Translations under genes and position numbers: made by a program
Assembly: GCA_002316295.1 (NCBI GenBank)
Contig: DCDF01000030.1
Span: forward strand, 1 to 9,786
Reading direction: 5' to 3'
DNA from: Syntrophaceae bacterium UBA1062
Lineage (GTDB): Bacteria > Desulfobacterota > Desulfomonilia > UBA1062
DNA length: 9,786 bases
Notes under the pieces: generated by a model
Seen by the model: only the letters and a program-made list of their open reading frames with translations
The model's database searches: none
What the model was told of the DNA's origin: nothing
In this document: positions 1 through 6,345 of the stretch, in pieces
Position numbering within the stretch: position 1 is the first letter of the stretch
Layout of the letters: every line of letters starts with the position of its first letter

Positions 1-189
1 GAAATCATGATGGAGCCCGCTCTCGTCGTCGTTGATGAACACGCTTGCGGTGATGTGCATCGCGTTGACGAGCACGATCCCCTCCCTGACGCCGCTCTCC
101 TTGAGGCACTGATTCACCTCCGGCGTGATGTTGATGAACTCGATCCGGTTCTTCGTGTTGAACCACAGCTCTTTCCGGTATGATTTCAT
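1..189 (-). CDS. yjbQ: YjbQ/UPF0047 family protein, N-terminal part (cut by window edge)
   Basis: The minus strand reads from an ATG at 189 to the window edge without a stop, giving 63 residues of a protein that is usually about 135-140 residues long. It begins MKSYRKELWFNTKNR and contains NITPEV, then VLVNAMHITASVFINDDESG and LHHDF, the characteristic first half of the YjbQ/UPF0047 fold. Members of this family have been reported to have secondary thiamine phosphate synthase activity in Escherichia coli; the physiological role is otherwise uncertain. The catalytic half lies outside the window, so completeness cannot be judged. A GAGAGG element lies about nine bases upstream of the ATG. It follows the amidase gene on the same strand after 95 bases, so co-transcription is possible but not shown. 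Confidence 0.9.
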   Translation of the reverse strand, partial: MKSYRKELWFNTKNRIEFINITPEVNQCLKESGVREGIVLVNAMHITASVFINDDESGLHHDF

Positions 190-284
190 ACGATGATCCT
201 CTCGACATTGTATTTCGTCACCGCTGCGCCCGGGCTGTCCGCCCCACACCCTATCACTGTATAGTACCCTGGGGCGCCCCGCCC

Positions 285-1892
285 TCAATACCCGGGGGGA
301 GTCCGGTACGCACCGGCGGCTTTATCGAGCATTCCCGCAATGGTGAGCAGCTCCATGTCGCGCCATCTCTTTCCCGCGATCTGCACGCCGATGGGCATGC
401 CGTCTTCCGTGTAGGCGATGGGAATCACCACCACCGGGCTGCCGGTGAGGTTGAAGACTGTTGTGTAGGCGCTGTTCGCAACGAGGTAGTTGATCTCGGT
501 GCCATCGACGGAAACGCCTTGCGTGTAGACGGGATACGGCCCGAAATACGTCTTGGGCTCGATGTGCGGATATGCCGGGGTGGTGCTCACCGGGGTGACC
601 CAGACGTCCCACTCCTGGAGAAACTCCTCCAGCGACGCCGTGAGGGCGTCTCTTCTGGTCAGGTCCGTCATGTACTTGTCAAAGGTGATGGGGTAGACCA
701 TGCGGATCATTGGCACATCCTTGCGGTAGGACCATCCGAAGAGGAAGTTCACAAACCTCATCAGCGGCGGGTTATACGGCCCGAGCTCCATGTCCATGAT
801 CCTGCCGTAGGTACTCCATACGATCTCGGGATCGAAATTCTCCGGCTGCGCCCGCTCGACCGTGCATCCGGCCCGGGCGAGCCTGCCGGCGAATTCCTGA
901 ATCGCGCGGCTCGTCTCTTCGGTCACGGTTATCCCGCCGAAATCGTCGGTCCAGGCAATGCGCAGGTCTTTCATCTCTCTGGGGGGAGGGTCGTCCAGAC
1001 AGACGACCGGGACATCCTGATCCTTCAAATCCGGTCCTGCGATGATCCTGAGGCTCAGGATAAGATCCTCAATGGACCGGGCCAGAGGGCCGGAGCATGC
1101 CAGGTGGCGCACTGACCGGTAACCCACGGAATCCATCCGCGGCATGCCCGGGGAGATGCCGTGCTTGGACACCAGGTTTTCGGTCGGCTTGATGCCGTAG
1201 ATGCCGCAGAAGTGAGAGGGTATCCGGATCGAACCGCCGATGTCGTTTCCCATGCACAGGGCGGTCATGCCTGCGGCCACCGCCGCGGCCCCGCCGCCGG
1301 TGCTTCCGCCGGGCGTTCGATTGACGTCCCATGGGTTGTTCGCCACACCGAAGACCGGGCTTCTGGTCTGGTAGTCCATGGCGATCTGTGGGAGATTGGT
1401 CTTTCCCAGGATGACGGCCCCCGCCTTCCTGATCCGTTCCACGACCGTGGCATCGAAGTCGGGGACATACTCCGCGAGGGGGGGATGGCTGTTGGTGGTC
1501 CTCAATCCGGCGGTGGCGTAGTTGTCCTTGAAGGTGACGGGCACGCCGTGCAGAGGCCCCCAGATCTCCCCCCGCTTCAGCGCCTCGTCGGCCTCCCGGG
1601 CACGCTTCCGAGCACCCTCGGCATCGAGGGTCACGATGGCGTTGAGCCCGGGGTTGTGCCTTTCGATCTGCTCCAGGTATGCCTCGACCGCTTCCGTTGA
1701 AGAAATCCGGCCGGTTCTGATCATGTCGGCAAGCCGGTGGGCGGGAAGGAAAACGATCCTGCTCTCCTCCGGGTTCACCCCGGGGGACTCATCCAGCGCA
1801 ACGGCCTTTCCGGCGCAGAACAGGAAGCCGAACAGCAGGCATGCACATGCGATTGATACAACGACACCTTTCGACCACATCATACGGATCAT
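285..1892 (-). CDS. Exported amidase-signature family hydrolase
   Basis: A 535-residue amidase-signature (AS) enzyme that should hydrolyse a C-N amide bond; the substrate cannot be read from sequence. The Ser-cisSer-Lys triad is complete: K122 in GVPVTFKDN, cis-Ser S197 in PGGSTGGGAAAVAAG, and nucleophile S221 in DIGGSIRIP. The spacings of 75 and 24 residues match those of fatty acid amide hydrolase. The N-terminus looks like a type I signal peptide: a basic start (MIRMMWSK), a hydrophobic core of about 20 residues and a likely cleavage after AVA at residue 32, so the mature enzyme is probably periplasmic or secreted. The ATG at 1892 was chosen because a strong AAAGGAGG lies six bases upstream and the signal peptide starts there; the same frame stays open for another 114 codons upstream but has no family similarity. 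Related families include peptide amidases, Glu-tRNA amidotransferase A and nylon or urea amidases. GatA is unlikely given the export signal and the absence of gatB/gatC nearby. Confidence 0.92.
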   Translation of the reverse strand: MIRMMWSKGVVVSIACACLLFGFLFCAGKAVALDESPGVNPEESRIVFLPAHRLADMIRTGRISSTEAVEAYLEQIERHNPGLNAIVTLDAEGARKRAREADEALKRGEIWGPLHGVPVTFKDNYATAGLRTTNSHPPLAEYVPDFDATVVERIRKAGAVILGKTNLPQIAMDYQTRSPVFGVANNPWDVNRTPGGSTGGGAAAVAAGMTALCMGNDIGGSIRIPSHFCGIYGIKPTENLVSKHGISPGMPRMDSVGYRSVRHLACSGPLARSIEDLILSLRIIAGPDLKDQDVPVVCLDDPPPREMKDLRIAWTDDFGGITVTEETSRAIQEFAGRLARAGCTVERAQPENFDPEIVWSTYGRIMDMELGPYNPPLMRFVNFLFGWSYRKDVPMIRMVYPITFDKYMTDLTRRDALTASLEEFLQEWDVWVTPVSTTPAYPHIEPKTYFGPYPVYTQGVSVDGTEINYLVANSAYTTVFNLTGSPVVVIPIAYTEDGMPIGVQIAGKRWRDMELLTIAGMLDKAAGAYRTPPGY

Positions 1893-2304
1893 GCAAAACC
1901 TCCTTTCTCTCACATTAAAAAAACCGCTTTCCGGCCCCAAGGATCCATTTCGAGCTGACAGCTCCGGTCTGTGCCGCAGCACGGCCTTGGGCCGCCGGAG
2001 AAGTCGATCCTTCATTACCTGGGCCTCTGCTCTCCCGGCCTCGATCTCATACCGCCCGGTGAGGCATACTCTCTCCGGGGTTTCTTCCTCCTCCGGCTCG
2101 GACACCGCCGGCCCGTCAAGCGCGGGCGGCGGGCCGTTCTTCTCGAGATCCGCAGATCGGTCGAGCACGACGGCGAGAGCGAGACCGCCTTCGGGTCCCG
2201 TGAGAGCGAACATGAGAGGCCCGCCGGGCCCCACGCCGGATTTCGTCCGGTCGGCAGCGCCTCAGGCCGGTCCTTTGCTCACGGCATCGGATTCTCTCTT
2301 CGGC
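1893..2304 (-). other. 412-base gap between the thioesterase and amidase genes
   Basis: No gene is called here. The minus-strand frame of the amidase is open throughout this stretch and has moderately coding-like G/C-rich third positions in its upstream two thirds, but the encoded sequence is low complexity (rich in Pro, Glu and Arg) and resembles no family I know. A GC-rich inverted repeat CGGCCCG/CGGGCCG lies at 2109-2115 and 2130-2136, and a small palindrome GAGCT-GAC-AGCTC at 1952-1964. A run of seven T residues follows a weak three-base-pair stem on the minus strand near 1917-1934, too weak to call a terminator. TTTAAT at 1914-1919 could be a -10 for the amidase, but no matching -35 was found. 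Confidence 0.5.
1899..1906 (-). promoter_or_regulatory. Strong Shine-Dalgarno site that fixes the amidase start
   Basis: On the minus strand AAAGGAGG lies six bases before the ATG at 1892. It is the best ribosome binding site in the region and sits directly before the signal peptide, which argues against using any start in the upstream in-frame extension. Confidence 0.85.
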
Positions 2305-2787
2305 TCACGGGCTTTTCCCGGCGGGCTTCATGCTCTCGGGCATGAGCACGGCCGTCACCTCGCCCCGGACGCAGATCGTGTCGCGGGCGAACACCCGAAC
2401 CTCCACAATGGCCTTCTTTTCGCCCATCTCCTTGATTCGTCCGCGCAGGATGAGGGGAACGCCGATAGGCGTGGGCCTGAGATAATCGACCTTGAGCGAT
2501 GCCGTGACGAATCTGAGCACAGGCTCGGAGCCCATCTCCCGGCCCTGCCTCCGGTATGCCGCGGCCGATGCGGTGCCGGTGCCGTGGCAGTCGATGATCG
2601 AGGCGAGGAGCCCCCCGTAGACAAACCCGGGTATGGCGGTGTGATAGGGCTCGGGCGTGAACTCGGCGATGCTCTCGTCACCGTCCCAGAAGCTCCTGAT
2701 CCTGTGGCCGTATTCGTTGAGCCTCCCGCACCCGAAACAGTGGCTCAGATCGTCAGGGTAGTAGTCCTGAAATCCCTTTTCGCGCAT
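2305..2787 (-). CDS. PaaI-like hotdog-fold thioesterase
   Basis: A 160-residue single-domain protein of the hotdog (4HBT/PaaI-like) superfamily, expected to hydrolyse an acyl-CoA or similar thioester in the cytoplasm. Seen in the sequence: an N-terminal HCFGCGRLNEYGHRI (residues 16-30), typical of this branch; the central-helix motif GFVYGGLLASIIDCHGTGTA (54-73), in which D66 occupies the usual catalytic acid position and Tyr replaces the common His of the HGG motif; and VDYLRPTPIGVPL (100-112), the conserved strand after the helix. Length is normal for the family. The ATG at 2787 is preferred because AGGGGGAGG ends two bases before it; an upstream in-frame TTG would add only seven residues and has no such site. 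It follows the CDF gene by 137 bases on the same strand. Substrate is unknown. Confidence 0.87.
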   Translation of the reverse strand: MREKGFQDYYPDDLSHCFGCGRLNEYGHRIRSFWDGDESIAEFTPEPYHTAIPGFVYGGLLASIIDCHGTGTASAAAYRRQGREMGSEPVLRFVTASLKVDYLRPTPIGVPLILRGRIKEMGEKKAIVEVRVFARDTICVRGEVTAVLMPESMKPAGKSP

Positions 2788-2789
2788 GA

Positions 2790-2798
2790 CCTCCCCCT
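2790..2798 (-). promoter_or_regulatory. Shine-Dalgarno site of the thioesterase gene
   Basis: AGGGGGAGG on the minus strand lies two bases before the ATG at 2787. The spacing is short for the GGAGG core, but the G-rich run allows upstream pairing. It supports the ATG over the upstream TTG. Confidence 0.55.
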
Positions 2799-2893
2799 GT
2801 GCACACAATCATGGCGCCGCACGTGCAATTCCATCGATATGCCCGAGGATACCACAAGGCCCGGCCCTGAGGGAAAGCATTTTTCCACGGCCC

Positions 2894-2917
2894 GCCGCCT
2901 TTCTTCCGAAGGGCGGC
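2894..2917. repeat. Inverted repeat just downstream of the CDF stop codon
   Basis: GCCGCC at 2894-2899 pairs with GGCGGC at 2912-2917, and two further A-T pairs can form inside after one mismatch, leaving a loop of about six bases. It lies seven bases past the CDF stop. No T-rich tract follows on the minus strand, so it is not a standard intrinsic terminator; it could stabilise or attenuate the transcript. Confidence 0.4.
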
Positions 2918-2924
2918 CGCCGCT

Positions 2925-3875
2925 TCACGAGCAGGACGGATCCTCCCTGCTCCCCTTCCTGCACGCACCCTGGGGCATCCTGCATTCCTCACCCTCGAAT
3001 TCCAGCTCCACTGTGGAATGCGCGATGCCGTGGCAGGACATGATCCTCCGGATCTCGTCCTTCAGGCACGCGAGGTCCTGTATGGTCTGGCTGCCTTTGA
3101 GCGCCGCGTGCATGGTCAGAACGTGGTTATATCCGTCCAGGGTCCAGACGTGGGCGTGGTGTGTGTCTGCGATGCCCGGGATCTGTCTGACCTCCCGTTC
3201 GATCCCCGGCAGGTCCACCTCGCGGGGGGTTCCCTGGAGGAAGATGTTCATGGTCGTCCTGAAGCCTCTCAGAACATTGTAGAGCACGTAGAGCGTGATG
3301 ACGATGGAGAGAATGGGATCGATCACCGGGATCTGCCAGAAGAGCAGGACGAAGCCGGCAACGAGGATCGCAAGCCAGCCGAGCACGTCCTCCAGGAGAT
3401 GCCAGGCGACGATCCGCGCGTTCATCCCCTTTTTGTCCCTGAGCCTGACGACGGCAAACCCGTTGATGAGAATGCCCGCCACGGCGAACGCGACCATACC
3501 GGGCGCATGGGAGAGCTGGGGATGAAAGAGGCGGGGGACGGCCTCGGAAAGAATGATGAACGACCCTGCCACCAGGATGATCACGCTGATCATGGCGCCC
3601 ATCAGCGAAAAGCGCCGGTAGCCGTAGGAGAAGAGCTCGTCGCCCTGCCGTGAGGAGATTCGTTCGAAATACCATGCCGAGCCGAGCGCGAAGCTGTCTC
3701 CGAGGTCGTGCACGGCGTCCGCGAGGATGGCCATACTGTTCGTCCAGATCCCTCCTGCGATCTCCAGCAGGGCGAAGAGCAGGTTGAGGAAAAAGGCGAG
3801 CCGGATGCTTTCCGTCGCGCCGTGGTGGGAGTGCGCGTGCCCCCCGTTCTGAGAATCAGCATGTACGTGTACCAT
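2925..3875 (-). CDS. Cation diffusion facilitator (CDF) family metal efflux protein, zinc-type
   Basis: A 316-residue inner-membrane metal/proton antiporter of the CzcD/ZitB type that exports Zn(II) and possibly related divalent metals. Six hydrophobic segments are visible at roughly 24-43, 47-69, 93-112, 126-146, 157-180 and 183-202, followed by the cytoplasmic ferredoxin-like domain (about 205-295, with GIADTHHAHVWTLDGYNHVL). The transport-site residues are H56 and D60 in helix 2 (ADAVHDLGDS) and H159 and D163 in helix 5 (WHLLEDVLGW); this HD-HD set is the arrangement known for zinc-selective members. The N-terminus is His-rich (H3, H5, H13, H15, H17, H18) and the C-terminal tail after residue 296 carries three cysteines (C298, C305, C315), both possible metal-binding extensions. 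The ATG at 3875 is the only reasonable start: an in-frame TGA lies nine codons upstream. It has no clear Shine-Dalgarno sequence. A structured inverted repeat lies upstream at 3962-4012. Confidence 0.93.
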   Translation of the reverse strand: MVHVHADSQNGGHAHSHHGATESIRLAFFLNLLFALLEIAGGIWTNSMAILADAVHDLGDSFALGSAWYFERISSRQGDELFSYGYRRFSLMGAMISVIILVAGSFIILSEAVPRLFHPQLSHAPGMVAFAVAGILINGFAVVRLRDKKGMNARIVAWHLLEDVLGWLAILVAGFVLLFWQIPVIDPILSIVITLYVLYNVLRGFRTTMNIFLQGTPREVDLPGIEREVRQIPGIADTHHAHVWTLDGYNHVLTMHAALKGSQTIQDLACLKDEIRRIMSCHGIAHSTVELEFEGEECRMPQGACRKGSREDPSCS

Positions 3876-3881
3876 GCTTCT

Positions 3882-3887
3882 ATTATA
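3882..3887 (-). promoter_or_regulatory. Possible -10 element of the CDF gene
   Basis: A perfect TATAAT on the minus strand ends six bases before the CDF ATG. Transcription from it would start at or next to the ATG, giving a leaderless message, which would explain the weak ribosome binding site. No good -35 is seen 16-18 bases upstream; a TTGACG at 3895-3900 is only seven bases away. It may be fortuitous. Confidence 0.3.
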
Positions 3888-3961
3888 GGCATTCCGTCAA
3901 TGATGGATAGTGTTTTTTCACACGGCTCGGGCAAAGATGCGCAGAAAACCTGGAAAGACCG

Positions 3962-4012
3962 GGGTGCGATGCCTGCCCCGGCCGGGCGGAAGCGGCCCTG
4001 CCTGTCGCACCC
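3962..4012. repeat. Symmetric inverted repeat, possible structured leader RNA
   Basis: GGGTGCGA (3962-3969) and TCGCACCC (4005-4012) form a perfect eight-base-pair stem. Immediately inside each arm lies the same hexamer in the same orientation, TGCCTG at 3970-3975 and 3999-4004 (CAGGCA on the other strand). These face each other as a six-by-six internal loop, with G-T wobbles possible only in the plus-strand RNA. Further in, GGCCG (3980-3984) pairs with CGGCC (3993-3997) over an eight-base loop. On the minus strand the element would sit about 86 bases before the CDF start, where a metal-responsive leader could act. I do not recognise a known riboswitch consensus. Confidence 0.5.
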
Positions 4013-4026
4013 TCCCTGCAGAGGGT
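4009..4026. repeat. Second hairpin, mutually exclusive with the 3962-4012 stem
   Basis: ACCCTC (4009-4014) and GAGGGT (4021-4026) are perfect six-base arms around CCTGCA. The left arm shares four bases with the outer stem of the neighbouring inverted repeat, so the two stems cannot form fully at once, a geometry seen in switching leaders but also possible by chance in GC-rich DNA. Confidence 0.4.
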
Positions 4027-4051
4027 CGTGGCAGGCCGGACGGTCGTGCTC

Positions 4052-4080
4052 TTGACTCGGCGCATGAAATGGGCGATCAT
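4052..4080 (+). promoter_or_regulatory. Candidate sigma-70 type promoter for the DUF362 gene
   Basis: TTGACT (4052-4057, five of six matches to the consensus -35) is followed after 17 bases by GATCAT (4075-4080, four of six matches to the -10). Transcription would start near 4087, leaving a leader of about 140 bases before the ATG at 4227. This is pattern matching only. Confidence 0.35.
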
Positions 4081-4089
4081 CCTGATGAT
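4076..4089. repeat. Palindrome over the candidate DUF362 promoter, possible operator
   Basis: ATCATC-CT-GATGAT is a perfect palindrome with six-base arms that overlaps the candidate -10 and the expected transcription start. This is a position where a repressor could bind; no regulator gene is adjacent in the window. Confidence 0.3.
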
Positions 4090-4215
4090 ACAGGATGAAA
4101 TTCAAAGGGTGCGTCCCGGCGCAACCCGTGCGCCCGAGGTCATACAAGGGCGGCTCGAGGAAACGGACACCGGCCGCGAGGGGACGCTTTCACGCGGAGC
4201 AACGCGTGAGGGAAC

Positions 4216-4222
4216 AGGAGGT
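4216..4222 (+). promoter_or_regulatory. Shine-Dalgarno site that fixes the DUF362 start
   Basis: AGGAGGT lies four bases before the ATG at 4227. It selects this ATG over the in-frame ATG at 4095, whose extra 44 codons encode a basic, low-complexity stretch without family similarity. Confidence 0.8.
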
Positions 4223-4226
4223 ATCC

Positions 4227-5525
4227 ATGGTACAGGTACGGTTCGAAGACACGTCCGGCGGGCTCGATGCAGCCGTTGCGTCCATGTTCGAGGCCTTCGG
4301 CGGGGGACGCGGCCTGCTGAAGTCGTCCCGCGACGTTTTTCTCAAGGTGAACGGGATCGACTTCAAGCCGCACGTCTACACCTCTCCGGAGGTCGTGGCC
4401 GCGGTGGTGCGCTACTTCCAGAGGCAGGGGGCGCGCCATGTCTATGTCATGGAAAACAGCACCCAGGGCAATTTCACCAGGCTCGTGTTCGATATCTGCG
4501 GCATGAAGAAAGTCTGCGACGATACAGGGGCTGTCCCGGTGTATCTGGACGAGACGGCGGAGATCCCCATGTTTCTGCCCGGGCTCGAATCGTTCGTTCA
4601 GATTCCGGACTTCATTCACGAGCACCTGATCCGCAGGCGGCGGGAAAATCTCTACATCTCGATACCGAAGCTCAAGACCCATTCCATGACCACCGTGACG
4701 CTCGGCATCAAGAACCAGTTCGGCCTCATCCACCAGAAAAGCCGGATCGCGGACCACAACTTCAAGCTCCACCAGAAGATCGCGGACATCTACGCCAATA
4801 TCCGGCCCGACTTCACGCTCATCGACGGGGTCGAGGCGACCAACTACGGCCATTACCCGGCGCTCGCCCAGGAGAAGCTGTGCGTGATACCCGTAAACGT
4901 CCTCATCGGAGGGCCCGACCCCCTGGCCGTCGATGTGGCGGCGGCGAAATTTCTGGGGTTTTCCTTGAGCGAGGTTGAGCATCTCAAGCTTGCGGCGAAA
5001 TACGGCTTCGGCGAGTCGAGAATGGCGAAGATCGAAATCCAGGGCAGCGACATCTTCGACTCACGCCGGCAGAAGCTGAGCTGGGATCTTCTGGAAAAAT
5101 TTCCCGCAGGGGTGAGAATCATCCGGGGCAGGACCATGTGCTGCACCGAGGGGTGCAGGCGCAACACCGAGGCCGTGCTCGAGGTCTTCGGCCAGGACTA
5201 TGAGGGCAAGGGGAGCTTCACCATCCTCATGGGGAAGGGGATCGCGGGATCGGATGTCGCGGGCCTGAGCGGCCCGGTTCACATCGCGGGCGACTGCGCC
5301 ATATCCGAGTGGTATCCGGAGCTCAGCCGAAAGCTCGGAAAGTCGAAGATCACCGTCTCCCCCGGATGCAACAACCTCGCGAAGACCATCGACGGCATCA
5401 CCCGGTGGCTCCACATCCATCCGCTCAAGCTGGTGCCCATCAATCCGCTCAAATCCCTGGCGCTGCTCATTCAGGCCAAGCTCCACGGGTCCAAGGCGAA
5501 CATCACGCAGGTGGTGAAGCTCTGA
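4227..5525 (+). CDS. DUF362 domain protein with C-terminal cysteine motif
   Basis: A 432-residue protein of the DUF362 family, whose biochemical role is not established. Recognisable family blocks: an N-terminal VFLKVNGIDFKPHVYTSPEV (residues 37-56); LYISIPKLKTHSMTTVTLGI plus KNQFGLIHQ (142-170), the hallmark block; FTLIDGVEATNYGHYP (196-211); and VLIGGPDPLAVDVAAAKFLG (225-244). The C-terminal part (about 300-432) carries CCTEGC (C305, C306, C310), GDC (C357) and SPGC (C381), which could ligate an iron-sulfur cluster or another metal, but the spacing is not that of a classic ferredoxin. No signal peptide or membrane segment is evident, so it should be cytoplasmic. It is transcribed toward larE and its stop codon is one base from that of larE; it is therefore a neighbour of, not a member of, the lar operon. 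A functional link to nickel-pincer chemistry is only a suggestion from position. Confidence 0.85.
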   Translation: MVQVRFEDTSGGLDAAVASMFEAFGGGRGLLKSSRDVFLKVNGIDFKPHVYTSPEVVAAVVRYFQRQGARHVYVMENSTQGNFTRLVFDICGMKKVCDDTGAVPVYLDETAEIPMFLPGLESFVQIPDFIHEHLIRRRRENLYISIPKLKTHSMTTVTLGIKNQFGLIHQKSRIADHNFKLHQKIADIYANIRPDFTLIDGVEATNYGHYPALAQEKLCVIPVNVLIGGPDPLAVDVAAAKFLGFSLSEVEHLKLAAKYGFGESRMAKIEIQGSDIFDSRRQKLSWDLLEKFPAGVRIIRGRTMCCTEGCRRNTEAVLEVFGQDYEGKGSFTILMGKGIAGSDVAGLSGPVHIAGDCAISEWYPELSRKLGKSKITVSPGCNNLAKTIDGITRWLHIHPLKLVPINPLKSLALLIQAKLHGSKANITQVVKL

Positions 5526-5526
5526 G

Positions 5527-6345
5527 TCACGCCTCGCAGGTCTGCTTTTTTTCCGGCCTGAGGGCCCGGTTCAGCTTGCCGCTGGAGAAGCCCTCGAGGT
5601 CGAGGGTGACGAAGAGGAAGCCCAGGTCTCTCAATGCCGAGACGATGAGCTCCTTGTAGGTGAGCGCCTTGTCCATGTCCTCGATCTCCACCACCGCGGT
5701 CTCCAGCGGGAAATACCTCACCCGGCACACGGAAAAGCCCAGCCGCCTCAGGAACGACTCCGCGCTCTCCACCCGTCTCAGGCGCTCGCGGGTGATCTCC
5801 ATGCCGAAGGGGATGCGGGAGCACAGGCAGACGGTGTTGGGCTTCTCCCAGGTGGGAAGGCCTATCCGCCGCGAGTACTCGCGGATCTCGTCCTTGGTGA
5901 CGCCGCACTCCACGAAGGGCTGCCAGATGCCGTCTTCCCGCGAGGCCCTGATGCCCGGGCGGTAGTCCTTGAGGTCGGATACGTTCATGCCGTCAGCGAC
6001 GACGGCGATGCCCTGCCTGCCGGCCAGGCTTTTCGCAATGCGGTTGCGGATCTTTCTGCAGGTGTAGCAGCGATCCGGCTGGTTGCGGGAAAAGGCCGGG
6101 TCCTCCTCCATCTCGTCGATGGCGACCACCTCGCACGGGATGCCGATGAGCTCTGCGAGCATCCTCGCCTCCGCCGCCTCTTCCCGGTGTATGATGGGGG
6201 AGAAGAAGGTGAGCGCGCGGGCGCCGTCCTGCAGCACATCGCGGGCGAGCCGGGCGAGCAGCGTGCTGTCGAGGCCCCCGGAAAAGAGGACCAGGAGCTT
6301 CTTCCTGGCCTCGAGCGCCTTTTTCACGGCCTCAAACTTGTCCAT
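5527..6345 (-). CDS. larE: LarE, ATP-dependent sulfur transferase of nickel-pincer cofactor synthesis
   Basis: A 272-residue PP-loop enzyme that adenylates pyridinium-3,5-biscarboxylic acid mononucleotide and replaces each carboxylate oxygen with sulfur to give the bisthiocarboxylic acid. Seen: the PP-loop LFSGGLDST (residues 20-28); RCYTC (C93, C96); VVADGMNVSDLKDYRPG (115-131); and the family block WEKPNTVCLCSRIPFG (166-181). In one class of LarE a single cysteine of the last block is the sacrificial sulfur donor. In another, three cysteines hold a [4Fe-4S] cluster that carries sulfur catalytically. Here C93, C96 and C173 supply the three-cysteine set, and C175 is an additional cysteine two residues on. 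The ATG at 6345 lies inside the end of larB (14-base overlap), with TCAGGAGA seven bases upstream, so translation is probably coupled. It is the last lar gene of the operon in this window. Confidence 0.93.
   Translation of the reverse strand: MDKFEAVKKALEARKKLLVLFSGGLDSTLLARLARDVLQDGARALTFFSPIIHREEAAEARMLAELIGIPCEVVAIDEMEEDPAFSRNQPDRCYTCRKIRNRIAKSLAGRQGIAVVADGMNVSDLKDYRPGIRASREDGIWQPFVECGVTKDEIREYSRRIGLPTWEKPNTVCLCSRIPFGMEITRERLRRVESAESFLRRLGFSVCRVRYFPLETAVVEIEDMDKALTYKELIVSALRDLGFLFVTLDLEGFSSGKLNRALRPEKKQTCEA

Larger units (their letters stand above)
3876..4226. other. 351-base divergent intergenic region between the CDF and DUF362 genes
   Basis: No gene is supported here. The DUF362 frame is open back to 4095 but the upstream codons show no family similarity, and a strong ribosome binding site marks the true start at 4227. 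The region holds a TATAAT before the CDF gene, a short hairpin GTGT/ACAC around a T run at about 3911-3924, the large symmetric inverted repeat at 3962-4012, a second hairpin at 4009-4026, and a candidate plus-strand promoter with an overlapping palindrome at 4052-4089. Confidence 0.6.

Noticed and set aside
271..280. Perfect palindrome GGGGCGCCCC just past the amidase stop codon, as a terminator
   Set aside because: No T-rich tract follows on the minus strand and the palindrome leaves no proper loop.
1522..3282. Plus-strand open frame of 586 codons spanning the amidase N-terminus, the gap, the thioesterase and part of the CDF gene
   Set aside because: It is antisense to three recognisable protein families, encodes Ser/Pro/Arg-rich sequence without any motif, and has no ribosome binding site; it is open because of high GC content.
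3962..4012. NiCo (czcD) riboswitch upstream of the CDF gene
   Set aside because: Although CAGGCA occurs twice, I see one stem with an internal loop and not the four-way junction of the NiCo class. A covariance-model scan would settle this.
4095..4226. Longer DUF362 start at 4095
   Set aside because: The added 44 residues are basic and unlike the family, and AGGAGGT four bases before 4227 marks the start.
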